Positions 23,003 through 34,900 of a DNA stretch of 45,000 nucleotides are shown in pieces; within the stretch, counting starts at the first letter, position 1; each line of letters opens with the position of its first letter. The stretch lies in contig JAHBMJ010002841.1 in the NCBI GenBank assembly GCA_018398765.1, positions 34,115 to 79,114 on the forward strand. Reading direction: 5' to 3'. Under the pieces are notes generated by a model. That model saw only the letters and a list, made by a program, of their open reading frames with translations, was not told the DNA's origin and made no database searches. This stretch comes from Chromera velia. Its lineage: Eukaryota; Sar; Chromeraceae. The translations under genes and the position numbers were made by a program.

Positions 23003-24487
23003 ATGGTGCAGTTTCTGGCGAATGTTTTTGAGAAAACGAACTTGAATATTCAGTCTCCCTACCGTTTTTACTGGGTCAAAGGAACACAGTTGAAGCTGTT
23101 TGGATCAGGCCGGACAACTACTGGCCGTTTTTCTGTAAGATCCAAGAAAGACATGCAGAAATCGCTCATTTTTTTGCAGCAAGAGAGAAAGAAAAAGTGT
23201 CAGAGACAAACAAACAAGTTTGATCAAACAAGCAAAGAGCTGTCAATGCATTGGTATGCAAAGCCGAATCCTTTCTATTCTTTGAAGTTTTTCGAGCCTC
23301 ATTGTTTTCCTTGGTGTTTGTTACACAACTGGGGTCTGGGAATTATGAAAAAGTGTATTGAATGCCTCCCTACGTACTTCTTTCATCAAGACAATGAATC
23401 TCGTTTTAGATCAAAAGCGCAACTGGAGGCCTATGAATCATACTGCAAAGAGATCGTTCTCCCCCCTTACATAGCCCATCTCTCTTCCAGTGGTTTTCTC
23501 AATATGCCTAACATGCAAGGAAAGCAGCTCAGACATGTCATGCAGATTCTCCCATTCGCGATGGCCTGCAACGATGTGGGGGGGGACCTCATTGACATGT
23601 TCGCAGACGTAGCATACGTGGGGTCGCACCTTTGTAGGGAGACTTGGCCTCTCCATTTGTTTGATAATGTGGGTGTGGGTATGAGGGCTGGGGAATCTGA
23701 AGATGAAGAACGTTTGTGTCCGCTAGTTATCAACACGATCAAGAAGTTTGTTGGCATTTTGGAGAGATGCGGACGTGACTGTTCAAGTCTGGCAAAGCCT
23801 TACAAGGTGAGTGAGCATTGTATTGAAAACTTCGTGAAGCATGGCCCTCCAGTGGGTTGTTCGACTGAGCCTTTTAAGCAGGCTCACAAAGGATTGAATG
23901 CATTTTTAAGTTGCATTACGCGTCAACATTTCTTGCAATCTCTTTGTCTTCGCATTGAGGAAATGGAAAAAATGGACGCCGTCTTTGAAGAAGAAAGGAG
24001 ACTTGAAGTAGACAGAAAAATGACCCGAGTGCGAGATCTCCTGGCAAAGAAGTTTGATCGACTTGTTCAATCAGATGTGAGTTTGTTTGATGTGAATACT
24101 GGGGATGCGTTGAAGGAAATCCGTTTTGTGAACCGATTGGTTAAGGAGCTGGTTGAGGTTCTCTTCATGCACGTGCATGGATACGATGGCCTCGAAGGAC
24201 CGCAGGTGACCGCAAGAAAGAACGTCATCAGAAGCGCTCTTCTTCAGTATGGTCATGTAACGGTGTACAGAAAGATGTATCTCTCTGGCGTGAAGAAATA
24301 CAGAAAGCTCATGCTGCAGAAAGATGATTTCGTTGAGGAAATTTCGGATAGTTCAGGGGAAGATTCATCTTGGCTAGCCGTGAGTGCTTGGCCGCAAGGG
24401 GAGGGGGTGGGGAGAGCTGCAGGAATGCCAATTCATGAGCAGTGCCACGGGAATTTGCGTGCGTTTTCCCCTGTTTGTGCACAGTAG
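23003..24487 (+). mobile_element. transposase-like ORF (CACTA/Plavaka-like, tentative)
   Basis: A single uninterrupted 494-codon frame from ATG at 23003, unlike the intron-rich genes around it. An LLHNWGLGIMKK block resembles the D/H-x-x-LG-x-x-K region of Plavaka/CACTA-type transposases. GFLNMPNMQGKQLRHVMQI resembles the downstream block that precedes the 'lPF' helix, and TEPFKQAHKGLNAF resembles the late TE-x-x-E/H-K block. These are similarities from memory, not a search result. The N-terminal half expected of such enzymes, with its catalytic acids, is not visible upstream because the purine tract begins there. It is therefore likely a 5'-truncated copy, and a host gene remains possible. 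Confidence 0.42.
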
Positions 24488-24565
24488 AAAGACTCATGGT
24501 ACAGTCCTCCCCGTCCTTCGCATATTGTGTTGAGTGAAGACGACCTGTAAGAAGAAAAGAAGACC

Positions 24566-24898
24566 ATGTGGGGGGTTCTTTCTCTTCTTTTTACCCTAAA
24601 ACTGTCTGATTCCGCTCCTTCTGCATTGAAAAATTCCTGGGCAGGCGTCGTGCGCGAGAAAATGTGTCTCATAGAAGAATTACAAGAGTTTAGGGAGGAT
24701 ACATATCCTTCATACAGCGAGAACCTTCATTTAAAATATGTGTTTTTTAATAAGAAATCAATGGTTCTCTTTGCTCGGCATGTGGTTGATCGCGTGGTTC
24801 TTATGCCAGACATCAAGTTCAATTGGGGAGGACGACAGAGACAACAAATGAAAGACACGCAAGATTTTTGGTTTTGGGTGAATTGGTACATCACCTAA
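24566..24898 (+). pseudogene. open-frame fragment downstream of transposase-like ORF
   Basis: A 110-codon frame with protein-like composition (IEELQEFREDTYPSYSENL, then IKFNWGGRQRQQMKD) ending in TAA at 24898. It may be a further piece of the same element after a frame break. I do not recognise it. Confidence 0.3.
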
Positions 24899-25258
24899 TA
24901 AGAAAAGATCTCCTTTGATGTATCTGCACAATAGACCTCAGGCTGTTCGTCAAACGCCTATAGATTGGCAGCGTAGGTGCCAATACTTCATCCTGGAGAA
25001 TAGTTGGAATAGTGGAATAGTCTACTATTCCCTATTCCAGAGATTATACTATTCAAAGATCAAAAAAACTGAAATTCTTTTCAAAAACGTTTTAAATGGT
25101 TTTTAAATGATACTAGACATTTTTAACATGTTTTGAAAAATTTTGATACTATTTTTTTTTTTTATCATTCCCTAGTGGAATAGTTGGAATAGTGGACTAT
25201 TCTCACTATTCCGACTAGTCATCCTCCCCACCCGACCCATAAACGAGTAAAAAGGAAC

Positions 25259-25301
<43 letters not shown>

Positions 25302-26285
25302 CGGTCCATAGGCTATCACATCACCTTTTAAATTGTGTATTATGACTATTTCTATAGTATAAGTTACTGTATAACTTTGTTGTACTTAGCGGCTAACTAG
25401 AGTTGAGCTAGCATAACCCTCGTTAGCATTGATCAGAATTTAACTTAAAAACTCTTTCATCTTTTTCGTGATCGTGAACGTTTTCCCATTCAAAAACAAA
25501 AGAAATTGAGTGAAAAACTGTTAATGTTAATTATATGCTGCTCAATGCATCTGGCTGCTAGCCTGCTAGGCTAGCACTAGGGCTAGCAGAAAGACATTTG
25601 CTTGTTAATTAATTAGGCTAACGACCTCTACAAGAAAAAATGTAGGAAAAAACCTAAAAAAATCGGCAACAGTGCTGTAGGACACCAATAAATTACTTAT
25701 CTGCAAGTCGAGGCCTGGCAGTGGACCGCGGGGTGACCCGAAACATAAATCCTATCTTATCCTATTAATTACTTAGTTGAATACTAGGTTTAACAAACGT
25801 TTGCCAATTAATGTCTTGCTAGGTGCCTAGGCCAACGCTCAATAACATTATACAGATTTAAAGTTTATTGTCTAGTTTATTGTATTTTAGATTGTATTAT
25901 ATTTGTATTGTTGCATTATGTTCCTTTAATAAATTGTTATCGACCTTCTGCGGGGCAGCGGGGGGGGGACATTAGGTTTAATAAGCTTCGTTCCTAGGGC
26001 GGAACATATCAATCAATCAATCAATCAATCAATCCTAGCTTTCTAGCCCCTCGAAACTCGATTTCACCTGCCGTGTCTGTTCAATGTTCACTAGAATGTT
26101 CATGTTACCCGCGACGTACACACCGCTTCCGTAACAAAGTTCCGTTTCTCTGCACCTCTAGCTTTAGTTCTAGCTTTAATTAGCTTTAACATAGCCGAAT
26201 GACCCCCTCTACCTCCTCTCTACGGGCGGGCCTCCTCTGTCTACCCACCAGGTGGGGTGAGATGTGGGGTGTGTGTGTCTGGGTG
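24899..26285. other. AT-rich repeat-bearing spacer
   Basis: It contains GGAATAGT/ACTATTCC clusters (24998-25040, 25168-25215), a long ATT run (25260-25299) followed by a TCGGTCCATAGGC word shared with 12650-12720, and a TCAA array (26008-26034). No gene is supportable. The last 150 bases are the unresolved 3' side of the UBC-fold gene. Confidence 0.5.
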
Positions 26286-27266
26286 TTAGTTTGGAGGCGG
26301 GTGTGTGTGTGTGGGAGTACGGAGGAAAATCCAAGCAAGATAAGAACCCCACCCGCTTGTCCCTTCATTTGTCTCTTTCAGGAAAGGACTGAGAAGACTT
26401 TTCAACGAGACAGTTGGATCAAGCCTACGTTCCTTTTTCTCCTGTGCCCGACACAGGGAAAGCACCCAGTGATAATCCATTCGCTTCCTCTGATGCACCA
26501 GGTCCTCTCTCACATTCCCATCGTCACGTTCTTTCACCCAGCGACTACAGCGCTCTCCCACTTCTGCACACTCCATGCCTCGATTGAGGTCATTCACAAA
26601 GTCTTCAGGAAAGCCGGTGAGTGTTTGCATGGAGATCAGAAGGCTTCTGAAGTTCCACGCACCCGACCACTGTGAGGCATGACTCTTCACCAAAACGTCT
26701 ACATTGGGTGTCACGGTGACGGTCTCGTCAGACTCTTCTGAGACCAACAGAAACGGATGGGTCGAGACAAAGTTGCGTGAGTGGAGTGGAAAGGAAAGCG
26801 TGATCTTGGGAGGTTCGTATGGATAGTGGGCGTCGAACACAGCTTTCACAGAGACCTGTCGTTCTTTGTCCCACACCTCATCAAACTCAAGAAAGTTCTC
26901 TTTTTTCCTCATTGACGCCAGCAATCCCTGCAAGGGTGCGGGTCTGTGGGGGAGAAGAATGGAACCAGAGAGGGTCCATTCAGTGTAAGCACTTCCCCCC
27001 TCATTTTCATACTCAACGCGCTGACGGCTGACGGATCCGTTGAACAAAAGCCCTGTGGCATCGAACTTTCCCACCTGTTGGACTGCCTCTTCCATTTTTT
27101 TGATCTCAACCCAAAGTCTCTTTTCTCTTCCTGGGCTGACTGTTTCCCCCCTCTCTATAAACTCTGTCAAAGTGAGCACCCGAGTTGATTCGTCTTCAGT
27201 CGAAGTCTCCGCGTCCGCAGGAATTACAGACTGAGACTGACTCGACGCTTCTGCCATGGCTGACAT
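26286..27266 (-). CDS. UBC-fold (E2-like) protein lacking the active-site cysteine
   Basis: The ATG is at 27266 and the frame is open to 26286; the true exon end is probably a splice donor between about 26600 and 26340, so the last residues are not certain. Residues about 105-220 match the E2 fold: YPYEPPKITL (149-158) corresponds to the YP-x-x-PP motif, THP (169-171) to the HPN block, and QWSGAWNFRSLLISMQTL (199-216) to the WSP-x-x-x-I-x-x-x-L-x-x-I-x-x-L helix. Where active E2s have the cysteine (G-x-x-C-L-D-I-L), this protein reads PNVDVLV, with no Cys. It therefore resembles ubiquitin E2 variants that act as partners rather than as enzymes. An acidic insertion (SEESDETVTV) lies just before. 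The N-terminal 45 residues are Ser/Glu-rich. The C-terminal extension is charged. Confidence 0.6.
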   Translation of the reverse strand: MSAMAEASSQSQSVIPADAETSTEDESTRVLTLTEFIERGETVSPGREKRLWVEIKKMEEAVQQVGKFDATGLLFNGSVSRQRVEYENEGGSAYTEWTLSGSILLPHRPAPLQGLLASMRKKENFLEFDEVWDKERQVSVKAVFDAHYPYEPPKITLSFPLHSRNFVSTHPFLLVSEESDETVTVTPNVDVLVKSHASQWSGAWNFRSLLISMQTLTGFPEDFVNDLNRGMECAEVGERCSRWVKERDDGNVREDLVHQRKRMDYHWVLSLCRAQEKKERRLDPTVSLKSLLSPFLKETNEGTSGWGSYLAWIFLRTPTHTHPPPN

Positions 27267-28335
27267 GGTTGCCAGAAAATCAGTCTTGGAAAGAATTTAA
27301 GGATGGTGAGGGTAAATCTACGGGAAGCTGAAGATTCGCTGCAAAAAGCACGCCAGCAAACTGCAGCACAGATTTCGCCAGTATGTCAGAGATCTTGCTA
27401 CTCGAGATACGCTCAGTTAGACAATTGTCTGATTTGTGGGAGAGCGGAAGTGTGCCTCGATTTCCGTCACATCTACATACTGTCAATCAATGTCAATCAG
27501 CAACCCACTCATCTGAGATGACAGACGCTCATGTCAGGTGATCGACCATGAAGTGTCGATTTCGCCTCCAATATTCAGGTGGAATCTCATTGTCTCAACT
27601 CTCTGTCAAAGAGTCTCTGATGCTCTCTGATCGACGGAATGCCATTGAGATGCCATTGAGAGAGATTTGGCGCGTATTTTGCGGAGAGCCCGCGGCGCGC
27701 GCGCGTAGATATGCCGTGGCCCCCGGCCATGGTATCTGTTAAGGCCCTTAGCCGCACCTATGGAAAAAAAAAAGTCGAATTACCAATAAATCGGGTTACA
27801 TTTGCCTTTCGGGACCCGCGCTTTCCGGCAAGCAACTGTACAGCGCGTGCATGGCGAACATGCACCTTTTGTCGAACCTTGATGTATCGGTACACATGCA
27901 AAAACACACATGGAGGGGAATTGTACATAGATTCAATCATCTGTATAGTTTTCAAGGAAGGCAATAAAGCACACCATCTAAGTGAAGCTGTTCTGAATTG
28001 CTCCGTTCTTTGACTATGCCACCAAGCTCAGTGGCAAGTTAAGACATACCGCCTTACAAAGTTAAGAGTAAGCCGCACCACGACTGAGTATGCTTGACAA
28101 AGAGAAAAAACGGTTAATTTGAAATGCAGGAACCTCTTTTTGCCCGTCTTCTTTCTCTCTACTTTGCCCCTCTTATCGTTCTTCAGCACCTGGTTTCTCG
28201 ACTTCCTTCTACCTCCACTTGAGGATTTGGGACGCAAAATACTGTCTATATATAGTATGTGTCACTGTGGATGCTGTAGTATTCGCTTTGAAATATTGTG
28301 GAGAGGCTCACCGCATGTGGGTTCAGCACTTGGTA
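27267..28335. other. intergenic; promoter side of the UBC-fold gene
   Basis: There is no convincing gene. A CG-rich word cluster (27688-27710) and a 100-codon frame (27711-28013 plus) without recognisable motifs are present. A poly-A run lies at 27765. The frame at 28119-28394 runs into the minisatellite and is not credible. Confidence 0.4.
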
Positions 28336-29028
28336 AGTTCAAGAGGAAGAGATGTGAACAGAAGCCGTTTGGGCCTGTGGATAAAGCTAGGTAAGCAAGT
28401 GTGTGAACAGAAGCCGTTTGGGCGTGTGGGTGAATGTTTAGGCGTGCGGGTACATGGAGAAAGAGGGGCATGGAAAGGAAGTATGTGCAGTAACAGAATC
28501 CACTTAGGCCTGCAGGTGACCATCGATGAATGAAGAGAAACGGAGAGAGCGAGCGTATTTATAAGTATGTATGAGTTTGTGAACAGAAGCCGTTTGGGCG
28601 TGCGGGCGAGATAAGGAGAACGAGTGTGTGAACAGAAGCCGCTTGGGCCCATGGATGAATGAAGAGAGATTAATTGTGTGTCATTAAAGAAAAGTCGCTT
28701 GGGCCGCTGGTTAGGCCTGTGGATGAATGAAGAGAGATCAAGTGTGTGAATAGAAACATATAGAAGCTGCTTAGGCCTATGGATGAGTGAAGAGAGACAG
28801 GGAGAACGAGTGTGTGAACAGAAGCCGTTTGGGCGTGTGGGTGAATGAAGGGAGACAAAGAGATACAAGGAGAGCGAGTGTGTAAACAGAAGCCACTTGG
28901 GCTTGTGGGTGAATGAAGGGAGACAAGGAGATACAAGGAGAGCGAGTGTGTGAACAGAAGCTGGTTGGGCGTGTGGGTGAATGAAGGGAGACAAGGAGAT
29001 ACAAGGAGAGCAAGTGTGTGAACAGAAG
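28336..29028. repeat. minisatellite, left block
   Basis: Degenerate units of about 55-65 bases share the core GAACAGAAGCCGTTTGGGCG, then a GTG-rich spacer, GAATGAAGRGAGACA and GGAGAGCGAGTGTGT. Roughly a dozen units are seen. Minus-strand frames translate it as repeated FCSHT-type peptides, which I take to be artefacts. The array continues after the inserted element at 29942. Confidence 0.85.
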
Positions 29029-29941
29029 CAGTGCATTGAAAGCAATAATTGTAATTGCAATAATTGCAAATAATTGGGAGCAATAATTCATTGCAAGCTC
29101 TTAGTTTATTGCAATTCATTACAATAATTGTATACAATTTTAAAATCGAGAGTCTGAGGTGTTTTATTGGGCTCAAAACTAGTGAAAAACAAGGCTAAAC
29201 GCGCGTTATAGGACGCCAAAGTGATCAAGCATGCACGCAGTACAAAGTGGGCGCGGTGCGCGTGCAGTGCGACTGCTTTGCATGCAATTAAGCCGCGTAG
29301 ACCGACGAAACACGCGTACGTGTACGTACAATACTGTTTCTTTAATTTATGAATGATACTGAGTGATGCATAAAAATGTTGTGGCCTTCGTGTCTTCTTG
29401 TTTCTGCTATTGTGTGATCGATTGCATGGATGTTTTCGTGGATATGGCCTTGTTTCCATGTAGCATACTCACAAAATTGAAGTACTATACGCGCCAGCAG
29501 TAAGTTTTTACTGCTTGTACGTACAGTTGCAGAATTTTCATTTTATGAACCGTACATAAAAGTGTGTTCATATTGTTTATCATTCATATTGAATTCTAAG
29601 TTTATGTTTTCTATGTTAAAAAATAAAAATAGTTATTGTTAAATATATTACAGGTATTAATACTAAGTAATAGCTTAGTAATGAGTTATATAACTTAGTA
29701 TAACTCCTTTCAAAGATTTTAAATTCATTTATATAAGTATTAAAATACTGTACATCATATTAAATATGCATAAAAAACATAAAAATGTTATTAATAGTCC
29801 TTTAAGCACCCTAGAGCACCTAGAAAAATTAAATTTTTGTTTTATAAGCAATTATTGGCAATTAATTGCAACTATTGCAATAATTGTTTGCATCAAATTG
29901 GTCAAAGCAATTTATTTGCAATTTATTTGTTCAATGCACTG
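29029..29941. mobile_element. nonautonomous hAT-like DNA element, 913 bases
   Basis: The left end is CAGTGCATTGAA (29029-29040) and the right end TTCAATGCACTG (29930-29941), a perfect 12-base inverted repeat beginning CAGTG as in many hAT elements. The flanks AACAGAAG (29021-29028 and 29942-29949) form an 8-base target duplication, the hAT hallmark. Removing the element and one duplicate restores a normal minisatellite unit. Subterminal regions carry many CAATAATTGC/GCAATTATTG words, typical transposase-binding repeats. The interior is AT-rich with no transposase frame, so it depends on a source elsewhere. The minisatellite itself contains AACAGAAG, so the duplication alone would be weaker proof than the clean excision footprint. 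Confidence 0.82.
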
Positions 29942-29949
29942 AACAGAAG

Positions 29950-30740
29950 CCGGTTAGGCATGCGGACGAAGAAAGAGAGACAAGGAGAACGAGTGTGTGA
30001 ACAGAAGCTAGGAACAGAAGCCGTTTAGGCCCGGCATGGATGAATGAAGAGGGATCAATTGTATGTCATTAAACAAAAACCGCTTGGGCCTATGGCTAGG
30101 CCTGTAGATGAATGAAGAGATATCAAGTATGTAAACAAAAGCCGCTTGGGCCTACTGATGAATTAAGAGGGACAGGGAGAGTGAGTGTGTGAATAGAAGC
30201 CGTTTGGGTGGGTGGGTGAATGAAGAGAGACAAGGAGATACAAGGAGAGCAAGTGTGTGAACGGAAGCCGCTTAGGCCTCATGCAGTGAATCAATAAAGA
30301 ATAATGAAGAGAGACATGGAGAGCAAGTGTGTAAACAGAAGCCGTTTGGGGCGTTACGACGGTATGGGTGCATGAACACAGATAAGGAAAGCGAATGTGT
30401 GAACCAGTGTGAACAGGCTAGGTAAACAAGAGCCGGTTGGGGGTGTGGGTGAATGAAGAGGGACAAGGACTCACACAAGCATGTCAGCAGAAGATATTTG
30501 CATAGGCGTGTGAGTACCTGAATGAATAGAGATAGCCTGTCACTAAGAGGGAATGAGACTCAGTGTGTAAACAGAACTTCAAGCCGCTAGGGCCTGTGGG
30601 TAAATAGAAATAAACAAAGAGAGATAGAGAGAGCGAGTGTGTGAACAAAAGCCGTTCGGGCGTGTCGATGTGAGAGTGTTAATGGAAGCCGTTAACTTTG
30701 GGCATGTGGGTGAGTGATCGAAGAGAGACAGGGAAAATGA
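29950..30740. repeat. minisatellite, right block
   Basis: The same unit family as 28336-29028 resumes in register and becomes more degenerate to the right, passing into GAGT/GTGA repeats (30735-30840). Confidence 0.8.
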
Positions 30741-31928
30741 GGGAGTAAGTGAGTGAGCAAGTGAGACAGTGAGTGAGTGAATTAGTGAGGAAAGCAAGAA
30801 TGACTCAGTGAGTCAGTAACTAAGTGTGTTGGTGAGTGAATAAACGAGCATAATCAACTACAACAACTAATATATTTGGGACTTGTATAACGTTGTGTTC
30901 AAATATTTTATAGACTAACTCACAGTCTTAGTCACAGCTAGATGATTTAAAAGAGCAAGTTGATAATAGAAGGCGGATATAATGTTTGGCTACTACATAT
31001 GCTACTATGCTACTACTAGAATGACTAAAATATAAATGAAAGTAAATGAAAGAAATATTACAGCATGTATGTCTGTATGTAAAAGACCTATATATTGACT
31101 CTGTGAATAAAAAATAAAAATGTAAGTAGATTTAAGTGGGGAGCACTGTGATTTTTTTTTTTTTAAAGCAAAAATAAGTTGTTAAAGATTTATCAGTAAT
31201 GTATTGCTGCGGTTACAATGTCATTTTCTCTTTCACGTTTATTCACGTTCACACCATGTGTTAGCGAAGTCCTTGTACATCATTAATTTTCTTATTAGCA
31301 AACGTATCTAATAGCAGAGCTCTTCTTATTTATTCTTCTCAATCGTCTTGAAGCCCGTCCAGCCGTCTCCGGCCCTTTACGGCATTTACAGATACTGCGG
31401 TTACGCCTTTGCGCAGCCAACAACCGTGATTGAGGGTTTTGTCATGCACCATATATTAATATGTGAAGGGGAACGGGAACCTGTTGCATGCATGTACCAC
31501 GATCATGGATGCACCTCTTAGTGCTCTCACCCTATCTCACCCCTGGGGGCCACGGCATGTCCCATAGGGACATTACAATATATATATGCGTAGACGGGAT
31601 TATACGCGGGTTGACACAAAAATCACTCTCAACAGAAAATGACCAAGCCAAAAACTATATAGGGGACTGTCTGTCAGAGAGCTTTCCGAGCTAATTCGAT
31701 CCAAATCTTAGAAATTCAAGAGTATGCATGAGTCAGCATGACTGACATATATATATATGACTGACAGATCTGATCAATCATGATCAACCGGGCCATGTTC
31801 AATTGAATTGTGGAAGTCTCAGTGTCGCGTACTAAAAAGGCATTCCAGATGGCAGCTGTGAAACGTGTGTGAACCGAACGCAGAAGAACGCTGCAGTCGC
31901 ATACTGTTGTTGAGTGGAGCCTTTCAAG
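30741..31928. other. AT-rich spacer upstream of the AP-5 sigma-like gene
   Basis: Simple GTGA repeats pass into AT-rich sequence with a T run (31152-31164) and TATATA runs near 31580 and 31748. No coding region is supportable. The last 200 bases before 31929 should hold the promoter and 5' leader of the adaptor-like gene. Confidence 0.45.
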
Positions 31929-34900
31929 ATGGTGTACGGAATCCTGATACACTCTGCAGAGAATTCGCAAAAGCTGTTCCTCTCCAACTTCTATACGCCC
32001 GAAGGAAATGACGCACAGAAAAAGGCCAGACAACAGGTGAGCTTTAGCTGCTGGACGGATTTTGAGGTTTTGAAAACTTAAGCCATGTGTACGGATACTG
32101 TTTCTCTTTGCCGTCTCCTTCTCAGGCTGTCATGCGCCGCATTCTCGATGAGCACTTCTTCCAAATTCAGTGCGCGAGTGATTCAAGCAGGCCACCTGTG
32201 AGGTCTCATGGACATCTGGAGGAGTGGTCGCCTCGCTTTCAAGAGTGGGTCTGCGTTTCCGAACCCCCCACTGTATGCATGAACCTGTAGCTTCTGCTAG
32301 TCGGGAAATCGGTGGGGATAATGATCTTCGCTTTTTGGCAGGCTGATCCGCGCGGCAGTCGCTCTTTGGTTTCAGTCTTATCGGAAACGTGCACCTCGCT
32401 CTTGCCCTTTTCTGCGACATACACAGCGCCCCGTGTCCGTCTACCTCTCCCTCTCTCTGCGTCTTCTCCCTGGTGCCCTTGAACTTCCGTTTTGGAGTCT
32501 TGAACATCCGCACGGCAAGTGTGAGCCCCAAAGTCCTTGCCGACCGAATACAGCAATCTCCCTCTGTCCCCCTCCCCGGGTTTGTGTTCTCATTTTTCCT
32601 GTGCATCGAACAGCTTTCTTCGTATTCTTGCATCTTTTTTGTTGGTCCATCCTCTCTTTCCCTGTCTATCCCCATCGCTCCATTGCCTCCGCACCATATT
32701 TTCATTTCACCCTTTCCCCTCTCTCTCTTGGTCGTTGCACTGCAGGAGAAGGCATTCCCAACAGGCTGCCGACATCACAGAAGGTTGGTGTAAGGGCCTG
32801 CAGAAGCTCCTGAATGTCACGACACGACGCTTCTGTTTGCGGACGCTTGGGCCAGAGATGAATGGCTGCTGAGCGAGCCCTCTTTTTCTGTCCTGTCTTT
32901 CTTTTCTTCTCTGCTCACATACAGACACCTGCTGCCGCACATCGCGCGTGTCCTGCTTCTCTCTCTCTGCAGGAATCGTGAGGTTCCCCGCCTCTCCTCT
33001 TTTTCGTGTAGGAAAGGTCGCTGTGTGGAAACAAGTCGAAAAGTCAGCAGCGCAACTGAATGGGTGAAGTGCGTAGGCGTTTCCTCCCTGCTTTGGTCCC
33101 CTCACTTTCATCTGCTTTGTGCAATTTCTTCACTTTCCGCGAGCACCCTTTTCTTCCTTCGTCCTTTTCCCTTCCCTTCCTTGCTACTGCCCTGCTGGTC
33201 CCATATGCTCATTCATGTGTGGGGAAATGCGACGAGTCAAGACATTTGCGTCAGAAAGAGAAACGGAGGTGTGAATCACAAGATCCTGAGGGGCGTTCAA
33301 AACTGTCTCCTTTCGCTTCGACCCTGCCCTGTGCCTCTCCTCATTTCTTTCCGCGTCTTCCTCACTGGATGTCTCGAGGGACTTTTCTTTCTGGACCCTC
33401 GTGAGCGTCTGGGCATAATCTTTTGCGATCGCTTGCCAACGAATCCTCTTATCTTCTCTTCCCTTCCTTCCCGCTAGCATTGCAGCATTGTGTTCATCGT
33501 CATCTGTGACAGCCTTGAGAACTTGGCGCTGGTCAGAAGGGGGGAGAGAGGAAGGAAAAAGGGAGACACGGAGGGAGGAAGAGAGGGGGGGGAGGTATGG
33601 GGAACCCATGAAGAAAACTTGTCGAGAAAGAAGGATGTACATGTTTGTCTGTGTACGTTCCTGTCTGTCTACTCAAAAGCGAGAGTCGAGTGACGAGGGT
33701 CATCGGGGTTCGATCGATGCAGCATTGTCAGTCGAGAGGCCCAGATAAGGAAGTAGATATGTGAATGATTAGCTGACATGGAAGATGGAAAGAACAGATA
33801 CACTCAAGTTTACCTGCCTGTCTATTTGTCTAAGAGAAAATCAGCATGACTGGCTGACATACACACACCCGTGCATTTGTGTGTGCCGTTACATTCTGCG
33901 AGAGAGATCGATTTGAAGATGCTACCGTGTCTTCCTTCCTGAAGACTTCACTCTCATGCGCCCCCCTGCCGCGACTCCAAGAGTTGGTCTGCATCGCAGA
34001 AAGATCGATCCATCGTCTTTTTGCTGCCTTGTTGAATTGCTTGTTGTTTGTGATGTTTCTGATTCTTTTCTTCAGGCCAACAACTTCTTGATCTTGCTGA
34101 TCAATACGGTGTTTGAGAATTTGAAATCTTTCGGAGTCTCAGGAGGGTGCCTGGAGACTGAGGTATGTATGCCCCACAGCTTTCGTTTTTTTTTTTTCTT
34201 CTGATCTCTCAAGAACTCTATGCCGTTCAAATACAGTCGGTCGAAGATCTATTCTGTCTGTGGCCCGGGAGTCTGCAGGTGCAGTAAAGGTAAAGAAATT
34301 TGCTGTGGTCTCTTCTGGGGTTTTCATTTTTGCTCCCCAAAAAACTCCATGCACCCTCCCCCTGCTTGTTTTGTCAGCTTCATACAGAAAACGTGTAGAC
34401 AGGTGATCGTGACTTTTGGACTTTTGTTCGGTTTGGGGGTGCCAAATTCCGCCCTCCTTTGTCCTTCCATGCTCTGATGAGGGGCGTGAAAGACAAAACG
34501 ACGATTTGCTTCTTACCTTTCTGTTCCCTTCCTACCTTCTTCAGCGTCAATGATTGAATAAATGAGTGCAGTTGATGCACCGACCTGATGAACTTCTTGC
34601 AATTTTACATTCTCTGCTTCCAGGTCCGTGAAGAAAGGGAGGAAGGCAAAAAGACAGACGGACGGACGGACGGAAGGACGGACGGACAGACAGACAGAAG
34701 GAAAAAAGACCGACCGACCGACCGACCGATCGACAGACAAGCAGACAGACAAACAGACAGATAGACAGACAGAAGGAAAAAAGACCGACCGACCGACCGA
34801 CCGATCGACAGACAAGCAGACAGACAAACAGACAGATAGACAGACAGAAGGAAAAAAGACCGACCGACCGACCGACCGACCGACAGACAGACAGACCGAC

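Noticed and set aside
21699-27266. Joining the UBC-fold ORF and the unknown 3' exon into one gene
   Set aside because: It is attractive because both are on the minus strand, but the only phase-0 donors (for example TGG|GTGAAA and AAT|GTGAGA) would discard coding-like sequence. I kept them separate.
28323-29176. Overlapping minus-strand frames with FCSHT repeats
   Set aside because: All three frames are open because the minisatellite lacks stops. The unit length is not kept to a multiple of three and there is no start context.
28336-30740. CRISPR-like array of spaced repeats
   Set aside because: The host is clearly eukaryotic, the spacers are themselves repetitive and unit lengths vary. It is a minisatellite.
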